Assembly (NCBI GenBank): GCA_045542415.1
Contig: JAZQKZ010000078.1
Location: forward strand, 8,175 to 72,174
DNA length: 64,000 bases
Source: UMGS1958 sp045542415
Lineage (GTDB): Bacteria; Bacillota; Clostridia; UBA1381
Direction of reading: 5' to 3'
Position numbers and translations under genes: made by a program. The notes beneath the pieces are model-generated. The model was not told the DNA's origin. It did not search any database and was given only the letters and a program-made list of their open reading frames with translations. The stretch's first letter is position 1. Each line of letters starts with the position of its first letter. Shown here piece after piece: positions 42,981 to 51,965 of this stretch.

Positions 42981-43862
42981 ATGCTTAGTATTAAGAGAAG
43001 AAGTGCCGGTGATATGGTCAGCGAGGTAATAATTTACCTTGTACTCACATTCCTTGCAATTATCATGGTAATCCCGTTCGTATATGTTATTGCAGCATCA
43101 TTCGCGAAAGAATCGGAGATTCAGTCAAGACCGATTTTCTTATGGCCTAACGAGCCGGTGCTTGCAGCGTATAAAGAAGTATTTGATATGAACAACATGG
43201 GTTCAAAGGTTGTTCGTTCGTTAATCGTATCAGTGCTTGTAACTGTTATCGGTACTTTAACAAATTTATTCTTTACAACAACAATGGCGTATGGTCTTTC
43301 AAGAAGTGACCTTAAGGGTAAGAAGTTCGTTCTTAACATGGTTCTTTTCACTATGGTATTCGGTGGCGGTATGATTCCTACATTCTTACTTGTTAAGAAC
43401 TTAGGTTTATATGATACATATGCAGCCCTCATTTTACCGGGTGCAATTTCAGCATATAACATGCTTATCGTAAGAAACTTCTTTATGGATCTTCCGGCAG
43501 GACTTGAAGAAGCAGCTTCAATCGATGGATGTTCGGATATCGGTATCTTTGTTAAGATAGCGTTACCGTTATCATTACCGTGTCTTGCAACTTTCGGCTT
43601 ATTCTATGCTGTTGGTCACTGGAACAACTACTTTGGCGCACTCCTTTATCTGGAGGATCAGAGCAAGTATCCGTTCCAGCTCGTATTAAGAAATATCGTA
43701 ATGCAGTCAGAGGATACATCAGCTAATGCTGACCAGGAGCTTCCGTCAGATACATTAAAGATGGCTACCATCGTTATCGGTACTGTTCCGATTCTCTGCG
43801 TATATCCGTTCTTACAGAAGCACTTCGCAGCAGGAGTAATGGTAGGTGCGATAAAAGGATAA
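42981..43862 (+). CDS. Carbohydrate ABC transporter permease, YtcP/LplC family
   Basis: A 293-residue partner permease. Features are FVYVIAASFAKESEIQSRP, the EAA loop ADLPAGLEEAASIDGCSDIGIFVKIALP-like segment around residues 172-198 (key residues LEEAASIDG), and the family-typical end FLQKHFAAGVMVGAIKG. It forms a heterodimer with the LplB-like protein. A 185-base spacer with a hairpin element separates it from the binding-protein gene, which may tune relative expression. Confidence 0.9.
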   Translation: MLSIKRRSAGDMVSEVIIYLVLTFLAIIMVIPFVYVIAASFAKESEIQSRPIFLWPNEPVLAAYKEVFDMNNMGSKVVRSLIVSVLVTVIGTLTNLFFTTTMAYGLSRSDLKGKKFVLNMVLFTMVFGGGMIPTFLLVKNLGLYDTYAALILPGAISAYNMLIVRNFFMDLPAGLEEAASIDGCSDIGIFVKIALPLSLPCLATFGLFYAVGHWNNYFGALLYLEDQSKYPFQLVLRNIVMQSEDTSANADQELPSDTLKMATIVIGTVPILCVYPFLQKHFAAGVMVGAIKG

Positions 43863-43865
43863 CCC

Positions 43866-43996
43866 TTTCGAAAAATGTTCGTTGCATCTTCCCGCCTTGC
43901 GGAGCTCGGAATATACACATATGCCGTCGCTCCTTAAAGCGGAAACCTGCTTAGAGCATTTTCCGAAAATATGAATGCTCGTTGCATTTTCGGAAA
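43866..43996 (+). repeat. Dispersed hairpin element, copy C, between permease and binding-protein genes
   Basis: Outer stem GGAGC (43901-43905) with GCTCC (43929-43933), inner ATAT-ACAC-ATAT (43911-43922), the asymmetric GCC bulge, and a tail like the other copies. It is flanked by near-direct repeats TGTTCGTTGCATCTTC and TGCTCGTTGCATTTTC. It ends in a perfect 12-bp hairpin, ttttccgaaaat (43959-43970) with attttcggaaaa (43985-43996). Confidence 0.7.
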
Positions 43997-44047
43997 AACA
44001 AAAAATATAAATAATTAAATGTAAAATATCCAAGGAGGAAATATATT

Positions 44048-45622
44048 ATGTGGAAGAGAATAGTTTTAACAGCAGCAGCTGCTGCAATTCTTACAGGCTC
44101 ACTTGCAGGCTGCGGTAACGCTGCAGACCAGATTACAAAGAATGAGCAGGGACAGAATGTAATTTCAATCATGGCTCCGGCATATCAGGCAGAGTCGGCA
44201 TCAGACGATGCGGCTGTAAACCCGATTATGGCAGAGGTTGAGAAGAGATTAAACACAGATATCAAGATTACATTCGCAGCTTCATCAAACTTCGGTGAGA
44301 AGGTTACAGCTGCAATGGGTGCAGGTACATATCCGAACATCATGAAAGTTCCGGACAGAAACTCATCAATCATTCAGTCATGCAGAAGCGGAGTATTCTG
44401 GGATATCACAGATAAGATTAAGGCTAAGAACGACGACGGTTCATACAAGTATCCGAACTTAGCGGTTGCAAGCGACGAGGTATTAAGAAATATTTCAATT
44501 GACGGTAGAGTTTACGGACTTTATTCATCAAGAGACCTCGGTAGAAACGGTGTAACAATCCGTAAGGACTGGTTAGAGAAGATCGGTTACACAGATTATC
44601 CGAAGACATTAGATGAGTTCTATGATGTATGTGAGAAGTTCACAAAGAATGACCCGGACGGTAACGGCGTTGACGATACATTCGGTCTTATCATGTGTTC
44701 ATACACAGGCTCAATCGACAACATGTTAGTATGGGCAGGTGCTCCGAATGGTTACGGTGTAACAAAGGATGAAGAGGGCAAGACAGTTCTTCACCCGGCA
44801 TTCATGTTCGACGAGTATTTAGAGGGACTCAAGTTCATCAAGAAGATGTACGATAACGGCTATATCAACCAGAACTGGGCTACATTATCATCAGAGAAGT
44901 GGAACGAGCCGCTTTTAAACGGCGAGGGTGGTATCATCATCGACGTTGCAGACCGTGCAAGAAGAGTTCAGACAAATATTAAGGATCGTAACCCGAATGC
45001 GGTTATCGGTGTATTTGGTTCAGTTGCTAAGACAGAGGGTGAGGCAAGAAGAGTTCTCCCGACAACAGGCTTCAACGGCTTCTTCGTATTCCCGAAGGAT
45101 GCAGTTAAGAATGAGGAAGAGCTTGACATCTGCTTAAAGCTCATGAACGACTTAGAGAGTCCGGAAATCGCAGACCTTCTCCAGAGAGGTATTGAGGGAA
45201 GACACTATACAATCAATGCAGAGGGTAACTACGAGAAGGTGAAGACAGCCGAGGGTAAGGATGATACATCAAACGATAAGGAGTTTGCTGACCTTAACCA
45301 GCTCTGTACATTCATCAACGGTAAGTCAAACCTCAACGTTCCGTACGCATCAGCTGTTGCAGAGGAAGTTGATAAGGTTCTTGATGATAACGTAAACTAC
45401 ACAGTTCCGAACCCGGCAGCTCCGTATGTATCAAAGACAGCTTCATTAAGAGGTGCAGCTCTTACAGATATCATTTCAGAGGCTAACACAAAGTTCATCA
45501 AGGGTGATATTACAGAGGAACAGTGGAAGGCTGAGGTTGAGCGTTGGAGAACATCAGGCGGTAACGATGTTATCAAGGAGCTTACAGAGGCTTACATGGA
45601 AGACCCGTCAACAGAGAAATAA
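44048..45622 (+). CDS. Extracellular sugar-binding lipoprotein (LipO/YtcQ-like)
   Basis: A 524-residue substrate-binding protein. The lipobox is GSLAGC (Cys about 22). It belongs to the large-size solute-binding family that pairs with LplB/YtcP permeases, with GRVYGLYSSRDLGRNGVTIRKDWL and NPDGNGVDDTFGL (a Ca-like acidic loop) among typical features. The gene carries a strong AAGGAGG site, and its codon choice suggests high expression, as is usual for binding proteins. It likely captures pectic oligosaccharides released by secreted enzymes. A terminator follows. Confidence 0.9.
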   Translation: MWKRIVLTAAAAAILTGSLAGCGNAADQITKNEQGQNVISIMAPAYQAESASDDAAVNPIMAEVEKRLNTDIKITFAASSNFGEKVTAAMGAGTYPNIMKVPDRNSSIIQSCRSGVFWDITDKIKAKNDDGSYKYPNLAVASDEVLRNISIDGRVYGLYSSRDLGRNGVTIRKDWLEKIGYTDYPKTLDEFYDVCEKFTKNDPDGNGVDDTFGLIMCSYTGSIDNMLVWAGAPNGYGVTKDEEGKTVLHPAFMFDEYLEGLKFIKKMYDNGYINQNWATLSSEKWNEPLLNGEGGIIIDVADRARRVQTNIKDRNPNAVIGVFGSVAKTEGEARRVLPTTGFNGFFVFPKDAVKNEEELDICLKLMNDLESPEIADLLQRGIEGRHYTINAEGNYEKVKTAEGKDDTSNDKEFADLNQLCTFINGKSNLNVPYASAVAEEVDKVLDDNVNYTVPNPAAPYVSKTASLRGAALTDIISEANTKFIKGDITEEQWKAEVERWRTSGGNDVIKELTEAYMEDPSTEK

Positions 45623-45630
45623 TGTTATTA

Positions 45631-45661
45631 AAAGAGCATCGCAGCAGCGATGCTCTTTTTG
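45631..45661 (+). terminator. Terminator of the transport operon
   Basis: A 12-bp stem, aaagagcatcgc / gcgatgctcttt, with a 4-nt loop, then TT and G. Confidence 0.88.
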
Positions 45662-46200
45662 CGTTGGGGTTATTAGAGGGGAGTGTTGATTTAAATTATG
45701 GTTTATGTGGTGTATTGGTAATGCCCTGTGTGGCGTTCCGGGACAATCAGCAAATAAACAATAGAAATGCGGTTGATTGTTTTTGTGAGTTGACCCTCTC
45801 CGTGGTTTTGCGTTGCAAAATGCCACCTCCCCCGGTTCACGACATTGCTTCACAATGCGTGGATGAACCTTGCTCTACACCGCCACGCCATCGACCGAAG
45901 ACGCAAAACCTCTTAAAAAAAGCAAGCAAATTTCCACCGACACATTTCAATTGCAGCCTTTGGCTGCCGAGATGCTTGATAAGGGGGTTTTTAAAGGGGG
46001 AAAGCCTTTAACAGCATTCTTTTGGTTCGTTTTCTGTTGCTGCGGACAGAAAATGAACTGGGGTATAATAAAATAAACAATCATATAAAAGCATCGAGGG
46101 GCAAAGCCCCATAGCGTTGTTTGAATAAGTGCTAACAAAACCGCTAAACCATAATTTATAGCAATTGTAAATCCTAATTATAAAAAATCCTATAATATAC
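45662..46200. other. Gene-free region with several intergenic palindromes
   Basis: No credible gene is seen in about 540 bases. The stretch around 45790-45835 (ccctctccgtggttttgcg, gcaaaatgccacctcccc) resembles the CCCTCTCC...CCACCTCCCC intergenic repeats common in gut Clostridia. A hairpin gttcgttttctgt / acagaaaatgaac occurs at about 46026-46060, and gaggggc / gccccat-type palindrome near 46095-46112. They look like REP-type or decayed mobile palindromic repeats. Confidence 0.5.
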
Positions 46201-46201
46201 C

Positions 46202-46230
46202 TTGCGAAATCCATATGAATATGATATAAT
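46202..46230 (+). promoter_or_regulatory. Promoter of the PL11-like operon
   Basis: TTGCGA (46202-46207), 17-nt spacer, TATAAT (46225-46230) with an upstream TG extension. Confidence 0.75.
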
Positions 46231-46264
46231 TATTATATGTATTTATTTTTTTAGGAGAGTAACA

Positions 46265-47497
46265 ATGGATATCTATAAGCTTCGTGAATTTGATTACAAA
46301 AATACAGGTAAGGGCTGCCGTATGTGGCTTGGCGATATTGACGGAGACGGCATAATGGAATACGTTATGGTCCAGCCGGACGGTGGCATTGATGACCGCT
46401 TTGTACCGCATATGGTACAGTGTGCAACTGCGTTTAATCTTAATGGTGAAATGCTGTGGCAGATTGGAACTCCCGATCCGGAGGTTACAAAAAGCGGTTC
46501 CGATATTCCTGCACAGATATATGATATCGATAATGACGGCAATAATGAATTTATCTGCGTGATGAATAAGGAGCTTTGTATTTTTGACGGTAAAACAGGA
46601 ATCTTAAAGGAAAAACATGCACTTCCGGATAATGAAGCACATGACTGCATTATATTTGCAGACCTTGAGGGTACGGGCTATGCACAGAACGTGATTTTAA
46701 AAAACCGATATCATAAAATGTGGGCGCTTGACCATAATTTTGAGGTTATGTGGACGTTTGACGGTGATCTCGGTCACTATCCTTGGGTATATGATCTTAA
46801 CGGAGACGGTAAGGACGAGGTTATTGCCGGATATACGGTTCTGAGTGCTGACGGTAAGCCGATGTGGAGAATTGATATGGAGGATCATGCAGACTGTATC
46901 TGGGTGGCTGATTTATTCGAAAACGGTCAGCCGACGGTTCTGGTAGGCGGTGCGGACACAACCGCATATACTCCCGACGGTAAGCTTATATGGAGATATA
47001 CCGATACGGTGGAATCGCAGAATATCGCGCCCGGTAAGTTCTTCCCGGAGATGGAGGGTTTGCAGATTGCAGGTCTTGACAGAATAGTGCGTGTTGGTGA
47101 GAACGGTAAGGACAGCGTGTTTATTTTCGACTGCAATGCTAACGGTATATATAAGGAAGACAGAAAGTCAATCGGCTGGTCAACGATTGTAACGGCACTT
47201 TGCGGGTTTGAGCGAAGCAACCGTGATTACATACTTGCATACAGAAGAGGCGGCGGAGAAAACGGCGGTGTTTATGACGGTGAAATGAACTGTATTCTGG
47301 AATTTCCGTTAGACGGACATTGCATGTGGGCAGACCTGACAGGTGACGGACTCTCACAGCTTCTGGTGTATGATGATGAAAAAATTATAATTTATTCAAC
47401 AGAAGAAACGGATTTGACAAAGGCGGCAATTACAGGACCGAGAAAGCAGCCTAAGCGTTTATATAACTGGACAAGATATTGGGGTTCACAGAGATGA
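46265..47497 (+). CDS. Cytoplasmic beta-propeller protein related to PL11 rhamnogalacturonan lyases
   Basis: A 410-residue protein of FG-GAP/propeller type with repeated calcium loops (GDIDGDGIMEY, YDIDNDGNNEF, YDLNGDGKDEV, ADLTGDGLSQL). The ending KQPKRLYNWTRYWGS resembles the C-terminus of family 11 rhamnogalacturonan lyases. It has no signal peptide and is shorter than the usual 580-620-residue enzymes, lacking their N-terminal beta domain. It may be an intracellular exo-lyase or a non-catalytic relative. The ATG at 46265 follows AGGAGAG; an upstream in-frame TTG lies inside the promoter. It overlaps the next gene by 4 bases. Confidence 0.8.
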   Translation: MDIYKLREFDYKNTGKGCRMWLGDIDGDGIMEYVMVQPDGGIDDRFVPHMVQCATAFNLNGEMLWQIGTPDPEVTKSGSDIPAQIYDIDNDGNNEFICVMNKELCIFDGKTGILKEKHALPDNEAHDCIIFADLEGTGYAQNVILKNRYHKMWALDHNFEVMWTFDGDLGHYPWVYDLNGDGKDEVIAGYTVLSADGKPMWRIDMEDHADCIWVADLFENGQPTVLVGGADTTAYTPDGKLIWRYTDTVESQNIAPGKFFPEMEGLQIAGLDRIVRVGENGKDSVFIFDCNANGIYKEDRKSIGWSTIVTALCGFERSNRDYILAYRRGGGENGGVYDGEMNCILEFPLDGHCMWADLTGDGLSQLLVYDDEKIIIYSTEETDLTKAAITGPRKQPKRLYNWTRYWGSQR

Positions 47498-47943
47498 TAA
47501 AAGTATTATTCGTATGCCACGGCAATATTTGTCGGTCGCCGATGGCGGAGTTTGTTTTAAAGGATATGGTAAAAAAGCGTGGTCTGGAGGATGAGTTCTA
47601 CATTGCCTCCGCTGCCACAAGTACTGAGGAAATCGGAAATCCGGTGCATCACGGTACCCGCAGAAAGCTTGCTGAGGTGGGCATAAGCGTTGCAGGCAAG
47701 ACGGCGATACAGATGATAAGAAGCGATTATGACAGGTATGATTACATAATCGGTATGGATACCTGGAATATGCGCAATATTAACCGTATAATAAAATCCG
47801 ATCCGCAGGGGAAGGTGTACAAGCTCCTTACGTTTGCAGGCAGAGGCGATGATGTTGCAGACCCCTGGTACACCGGTGATTTTGAAACGACATACAGAGA
47901 TGTTGTTGACGGCTGTGAGGGATTTCTGGAGGAGATACTATGA
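47494..47943 (+). CDS. Low-molecular-weight protein tyrosine phosphatase
   Basis: A 149-residue cytoplasmic phosphatase. The P-loop VCHGNICRSPMAEF sits at the N-terminus, and the general acid is the Asp of ADPWYTGDFETTY. The ATG at 47494 overlaps the preceding stop (ATGA) and was preferred over an ATG 15 bases upstream. It shares overlapping starts and stops with the next gene. Known relatives act in exopolysaccharide control or stress; its role in a pectin operon is unclear. Confidence 0.93.
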   Translation: MIKVLFVCHGNICRSPMAEFVLKDMVKKRGLEDEFYIASAATSTEEIGNPVHHGTRRKLAEVGISVAGKTAIQMIRSDYDRYDYIIGMDTWNMRNINRIIKSDPQGKVYKLLTFAGRGDDVADPWYTGDFETTYRDVVDGCEGFLEEIL

Positions 47944-48554
47944 AAAAGATTTTATGCTTTGGCGACTCAAATACATGGGGACATAATCCTATAGACGGTT
48001 CGCGTCTGGCAAAGCCCTGGCCCTTGCTTGTGCAGGAGTCGCTTTGTGAGTATGAGATAATCGCAGACGGCGTATGCGGAAGAACTACAGCATATGATAT
48101 TCCGAACGAGTGCGGAAAAAACGGTTTGCAGTCATTTGAGGAATATATTGAAAAAAATAACGGTGCAGACATGCTCATAGTAATGCTCGGCACGAATGAT
48201 ACACTGAATTTCTTCAGAAAGAATGCACAGGAGAGTGCGGAAAATATAAGGGGATATATCCGCCTTTGGAAAGCATCATTTCCGCATAGCCATGTATTAA
48301 TAATATCACCGATACACATTACAAATTATGCAATGCGTCACCCTGTGTTTTCACAGCTGTATTCGCATGACTCAATCGTAGCATCGCACCGGTTTGCGAA
48401 TGCATATGAACAGCTTGCGAGGGAGGAAGATGTATATTTTCTTGATGCATCACTTTATGCCGAGCCGTCGGATGCAGATGGAATTCATATGGCGCCGGAA
48501 GCTCATGAGTCTCTGGCAGAAGCTGTATGCAATAAAATCAGAGAGATATTATAA
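47940..48554 (+). CDS. SGNH/GDSL-family hydrolase
   Basis: A cytoplasmic esterase of 204 residues. Block I CFGDSNTWGHNP carries the Ser, GRTTAYD the block II Gly, GTNDTLNFF the block III Asn, and DGIHMAPEAH the Asp/His pair. It resembles arylesterase- or acetyl-xylan-esterase-like small SGNH proteins. It overlaps the phosphatase gene by 4 bases. It might deacetylate imported pectic oligosaccharides, complementing the large secreted esterase; that is inference. Confidence 0.92.
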   Translation: MKKILCFGDSNTWGHNPIDGSRLAKPWPLLVQESLCEYEIIADGVCGRTTAYDIPNECGKNGLQSFEEYIEKNNGADMLIVMLGTNDTLNFFRKNAQESAENIRGYIRLWKASFPHSHVLIISPIHITNYAMRHPVFSQLYSHDSIVASHRFANAYEQLAREEDVYFLDASLYAEPSDADGIHMAPEAHESLAEAVCNKIREIL

Positions 48555-48565
48555 AGGAGTTCTAT

Positions 48566-49564
48566 ATGTCACGACCGGAAAAGCAAAAGCTCAAGCTTTT
48601 AAGATTAAAGGAAATATTTGAGAGAAAAACTGACAGTGAGCATCATCTGACGCTTAGTGAGATAACACAGGAACTTGAAAAGTTTGGTATAACGGCGGAG
48701 CGAAAGAGTCTCTACCGTGATATTGAGCTGCTTCGTAAATACGGGATGGATATACAGGCACAGCGTGCCAAGCACTATAGCTATTATCTGGCGGAGCGTT
48801 GCTTTGAGTCGGTGGAGCTTAAGCTGTTGGCGGATGCGGTGGCATCGTCGAAATTCATAGCAAAGCGACAGAGCGACAGAATAATAAAAAAGCTGGGCAG
48901 TCTGGACAGTGAATATAATGAAGCGAGACTTAAAAGACAACTGTACATAGAAAAAAGCACAAGGGAAGAAACAAGCGGAATTTATTTCAATATAGATGCG
49001 ATATACAATGCTATAGACAGTGACTCTAAAATCAGCTTCAGATACTTTGACTACAACAGACGTAAAATGCGTGATTTCAGACATAACGGCGAAAAGTACA
49101 TAATGAGTCCCTGGGCATTGGTATGGAACGACGGGATGTATTATCTCGTGTGCTACGATTCAGCGGCGGAAATAATACGTCATTTCAGAGTTGATAAAAT
49201 GGATTCTCCAACGCAAATAAATGAAAAGCGAGAGGGAAAGCGTGCGTTCCGTGACTTTGACATGGATCAATATACAAAAGAGCATTTTGGAATGTTCGGC
49301 GGAAAAATCCGTACGGTAGAGCTGATTTGTCACAACAGTATGTCAAATATCATAATAGACAGATTCGGTAAAAATGCCGTCAGATTTTATGATGTGGATG
49401 AAAAGCATTTTAAGGTGAATATTATAGTTGTTGTAAGTCCTGTGTTCTTATCGTGGGCGGCAGGTTTTGGTGATAAACTGATTATAAAATCACCAAAGGA
49501 TGTAAGAGAAGAATTTAAAGCAATGATAAATAATCTTGTGAAAATTTATGCAGATGCAGAGTAA
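48566..49564 (+). CDS. WYL-domain transcriptional regulator (YafY-type)
   Basis: A 332-residue regulator. The N-terminal helix-turn-helix region (about 15-75) includes LTLSEITQELEKFGI and SLYRDIELLRKYGMDIQ. The WYL domain (about 150-230) has MSPWALVWNDGMYYLVCYD and HFRVDKMDSP, and a WCX extension ends the protein. It follows the SGNH gene after 11 bases with AAAGGAG, so it may control this operon. It is a typical single-protein regulator, unlike the split WYL pair at 30-32 kb. Confidence 0.92.
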   Translation: MSRPEKQKLKLLRLKEIFERKTDSEHHLTLSEITQELEKFGITAERKSLYRDIELLRKYGMDIQAQRAKHYSYYLAERCFESVELKLLADAVASSKFIAKRQSDRIIKKLGSLDSEYNEARLKRQLYIEKSTREETSGIYFNIDAIYNAIDSDSKISFRYFDYNRRKMRDFRHNGEKYIMSPWALVWNDGMYYLVCYDSAAEIIRHFRVDKMDSPTQINEKREGKRAFRDFDMDQYTKEHFGMFGGKIRTVELICHNSMSNIIIDRFGKNAVRFYDVDEKHFKVNIIVVVSPVFLSWAAGFGDKLIIKSPKDVREEFKAMINNLVKIYADAE

Positions 49565-49579
49565 AAAAGGAGTTATAAA

Positions 49580-50623
49580 ATGAAAAAAATATTATTTGTA
49601 CTTGCGGCGGCTGCCGTAATTTCGGGTGGTACTGCTGCAATGGCAGGCGATGTAAGTGTTGAGGTAAACGGTAAGGTTCTCGATATGGATGCAAGAATTG
49701 TCAATGACAGAACGCTTGTACCGTTGAGAGCAGTCTCAAATGCACTTGGTTGCGGTGTTGCATGGAATGAGGAAACAAGAGGGATTACAATCTGCCGTGC
49801 AGGAGAGGACGCAGAAACAGATATAGACATAACAGTGGCATGGATAGATAAGCCGAGGGCTTTCAAGCTTTCGGGTGTTGCGTTGGAGGACGGGGTAATA
49901 ATGGATGTGCCTCCGCAGATTATAGAGGACAGAACATTTGTGCCCATAAGAGCAATTGCAGAGCTGTTCGGGGCACAGGTATCATGGAACGGCGATACAA
50001 GAACTGCAATAATTGATGCACCGATGCCCGGATATATTTACCCGGACACAACCGCAGAAAATCTGATTGGCTGTGAAGTGACAATGAATGATGTATATGA
50101 CGAGTACGACAGATATTTAAAGGGCGAGTGCAAGACGGTAAATGCTGTTATCACGCTTGAGGACGGGGGCACAATAGAGCTGGAGCTCTATCCGGAGCTT
50201 GCACCGATAACGGTTGATAACTTTGTTGAGCTTGCAAAAAGCGGCTATTATGACGGACTTACATTCCACCGTGTAATCAAGGATTTCATGATTCAAGGCG
50301 GTTGGATTGATGTAAACGGCAACGAGCCTGAGAGAGAGGTCAGTGCTATAAAGGGTGAGTTTATCATTAATGGTGTGACGAACTTCATTCCGCATGAGCG
50401 GGGAGTTGTTTCGATGGCAAGAACGGTTGTTGAGGACAGTGCAACAAGTCAGTTCTTTATCATGCATGTGGATACACCAAGTCTTAACGGTAATTATGCA
50501 GCATTCGGAAAGGTAACGTCCGGTATGGAAAATGTGGATAAGATTGCCAACGTAGCGACAGATGCAGAGGATATGCCTTTGGAGGCTATTGTTATCAAAA
50601 GTATAGAAATAAAAGGGGAATAA
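49580..50623 (+). CDS. Secreted protein: two copper-amine-oxidase-N-like domains fused to a cyclophilin
   Basis: A 347-residue exported protein. Signal peptide ends near AAMAGDV (about residue 23). Residues about 25-150 hold the stalk-type domain in two halves, DRTLVPLRAVSNALGCGVAWN and DRTFVPIRAIAELFGAQVSWN. Residues about 185-347 form a cyclophilin peptidyl-prolyl isomerase: TVDNFVELAKSGYYDG, FHRVIKDFMIQGG, SQFFIM and NYAAFGKV. The stalk domains are common wall-associated modules in Clostridia, so the isomerase is probably held near the envelope to fold exported proteins. The gene lies 15 bases after the WYL gene and 3 bases before a U32 gene. Confidence 0.92.
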   Translation: MKKILFVLAAAAVISGGTAAMAGDVSVEVNGKVLDMDARIVNDRTLVPLRAVSNALGCGVAWNEETRGITICRAGEDAETDIDITVAWIDKPRAFKLSGVALEDGVIMDVPPQIIEDRTFVPIRAIAELFGAQVSWNGDTRTAIIDAPMPGYIYPDTTAENLIGCEVTMNDVYDEYDRYLKGECKTVNAVITLEDGGTIELELYPELAPITVDNFVELAKSGYYDGLTFHRVIKDFMIQGGWIDVNGNEPEREVSAIKGEFIINGVTNFIPHERGVVSMARTVVEDSATSQFFIMHVDTPSLNGNYAAFGKVTSGMENVDKIANVATDAEDMPLEAIVIKSIEIKGE

Positions 50624-50626
50624 GTA

Positions 50627-51853
50627 ATGAAAAAACCTGAATTATTAGCTCCGGGCGGCAGTCTGGAAAAGCTTAAAACAGCAATAGAATTCGGAGCGGA
50701 TGCGGTTTATATAGGCGGTGAGGCATTCAGCCTGAGAGTGGCAGCGGAAAATTTTACCTATGAGGAAATGCTTGAGGGACTGAAATTTGCACATGACAGA
50801 GGCAAAAAGGTTTATCTGACGGCGAATATCATTCCGCATAATGACGATATTGCGGAATTTGAGAAATATATCGAAGAGGTTCGCCCGATGGGCTTTGACG
50901 GAATACTTGTTTCAGACCTCGGAATGTTTGAGGTGGTTAAGGAAAAGGCTCCGGAATTACCCATTCATATAAGTACACAGGCAAATAATGTAAACTGGCG
51001 AAGCGCACTTGCATGGTATAAGATGGGTGCGGAGCGAGTGGTTGTGGGACGCGAAATGTCATTCCGTGAGCTTGCACAGTTTAGGGAAAAGCTTCCGGAG
51101 GAGCTTGAAATAGAAGCGTTTGTTCACGGTGCAATGTGCATTTCCTATTCCGGAAGATGTCTGCTTTCAAACTATCTTACAAGCCGTGATGCAAATCAGG
51201 GACATTGCTCGCATCCGTGCAGATGGAATTATGCACTTGTAGAGGAAAAAAGACCGGGACAGTATATGCCGGTATTTGAAAATGAGCGTGGTACGTTTAT
51301 ATTTAATTCAAAGGACCTGTGCATGATAAGACATATTCCGGAGTTGGTAGAGAGCGGAATTACAAGCCTTAAAATAGAGGGAAGAGTAAAAACACCATAC
51401 TATGTTGCAACGGTAATCGGAGCATACAGACGTGAAATCGACAGATATTTTGCTGACCCCGAAAATTATGTATTTAATGAAGCGGAATATGAAGAGCTTT
51501 GTAAGGTGAGTCACCGTCCTTATACAACGGGCTTCTATTATAACAAGCCTGATGAAAATTCACAGGTTTATACCTCGAGCTCATATATACGAGACTATGA
51601 CCTTGTTGCAATGGTTGAAGATTATGATGAAAAAACGGGTATAGCAAAGCTTACACAGAGAAATAAATTCTCGGTGGGAGAGGAAATAGAAATAATTCAA
51701 CCTGAAAAACCTTATTTCAAGATGACAATAAGGGACATGAAAGATGAAGAGGGACAGGAAATTGAAAGCGCGCCTCATGCAGTCATGACTGTTTATATGC
51801 CGGTAGATGAACCGGTGGTAAAGGGTGCAATGCTCAGAAGAGAAAAGAAATAG
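50627..51853 (+). CDS. trhP: U32-family protein, probably tRNA hydroxylation protein TrhP
   Basis: A 408-residue protein of the U32 peptidase family. KPELLAPGGSLEKLKTAIEFGADAVYIGG starts it; the family signature EAFVHGAMCISYSGRCLLS and GHCSHPCRW supply four Cys that bind an Fe-S cluster in TrhP/YegQ. The length and C-terminal beta domain match the YrrO/TrhP2 group, which hydroxylates wobble uridine in tRNA; TrmR then methylates it. A trmR-like gene is in this window, which fits. It is often annotated as a collagenase-like protease, but that activity is doubtful for this subgroup. Confidence 0.9.
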   Translation: MKKPELLAPGGSLEKLKTAIEFGADAVYIGGEAFSLRVAAENFTYEEMLEGLKFAHDRGKKVYLTANIIPHNDDIAEFEKYIEEVRPMGFDGILVSDLGMFEVVKEKAPELPIHISTQANNVNWRSALAWYKMGAERVVVGREMSFRELAQFREKLPEELEIEAFVHGAMCISYSGRCLLSNYLTSRDANQGHCSHPCRWNYALVEEKRPGQYMPVFENERGTFIFNSKDLCMIRHIPELVESGITSLKIEGRVKTPYYVATVIGAYRREIDRYFADPENYVFNEAEYEELCKVSHRPYTTGFYYNKPDENSQVYTSSSYIRDYDLVAMVEDYDEKTGIAKLTQRNKFSVGEEIEIIQPEKPYFKMTIRDMKDEEGQEIESAPHAVMTVYMPVDEPVVKGAMLRREKK

Positions 51854-51855
51854 TA

Positions 51856-51890
51856 AAAGTACGGTGTCGAAAAAATCGACACCGTACTTT
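51856..51890 (+). terminator. Terminator after the U32 gene (first copy of a 35-bp sequence)
   Basis: A 14-bp stem, aagtacggtgtcga-type, with a short A-rich loop. The identical 35 bases recur at 52123-52157. Confidence 0.88.
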
Positions 51891-51965
51891 CAGACCGCCG
51901 ACAAATTGGTCAGACCACGCATAATGGTTTGATAAAAATAAAAAATCAAAAATTATTTTCTTTTG

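Noticed and set aside
45622..46011. A 129-codon open frame after the binding-protein gene
   Set aside because: It starts inside the terminator, covers intergenic palindromes, lacks a ribosome site and reads as low-quality Cys/Pro/Arg-rich sequence.
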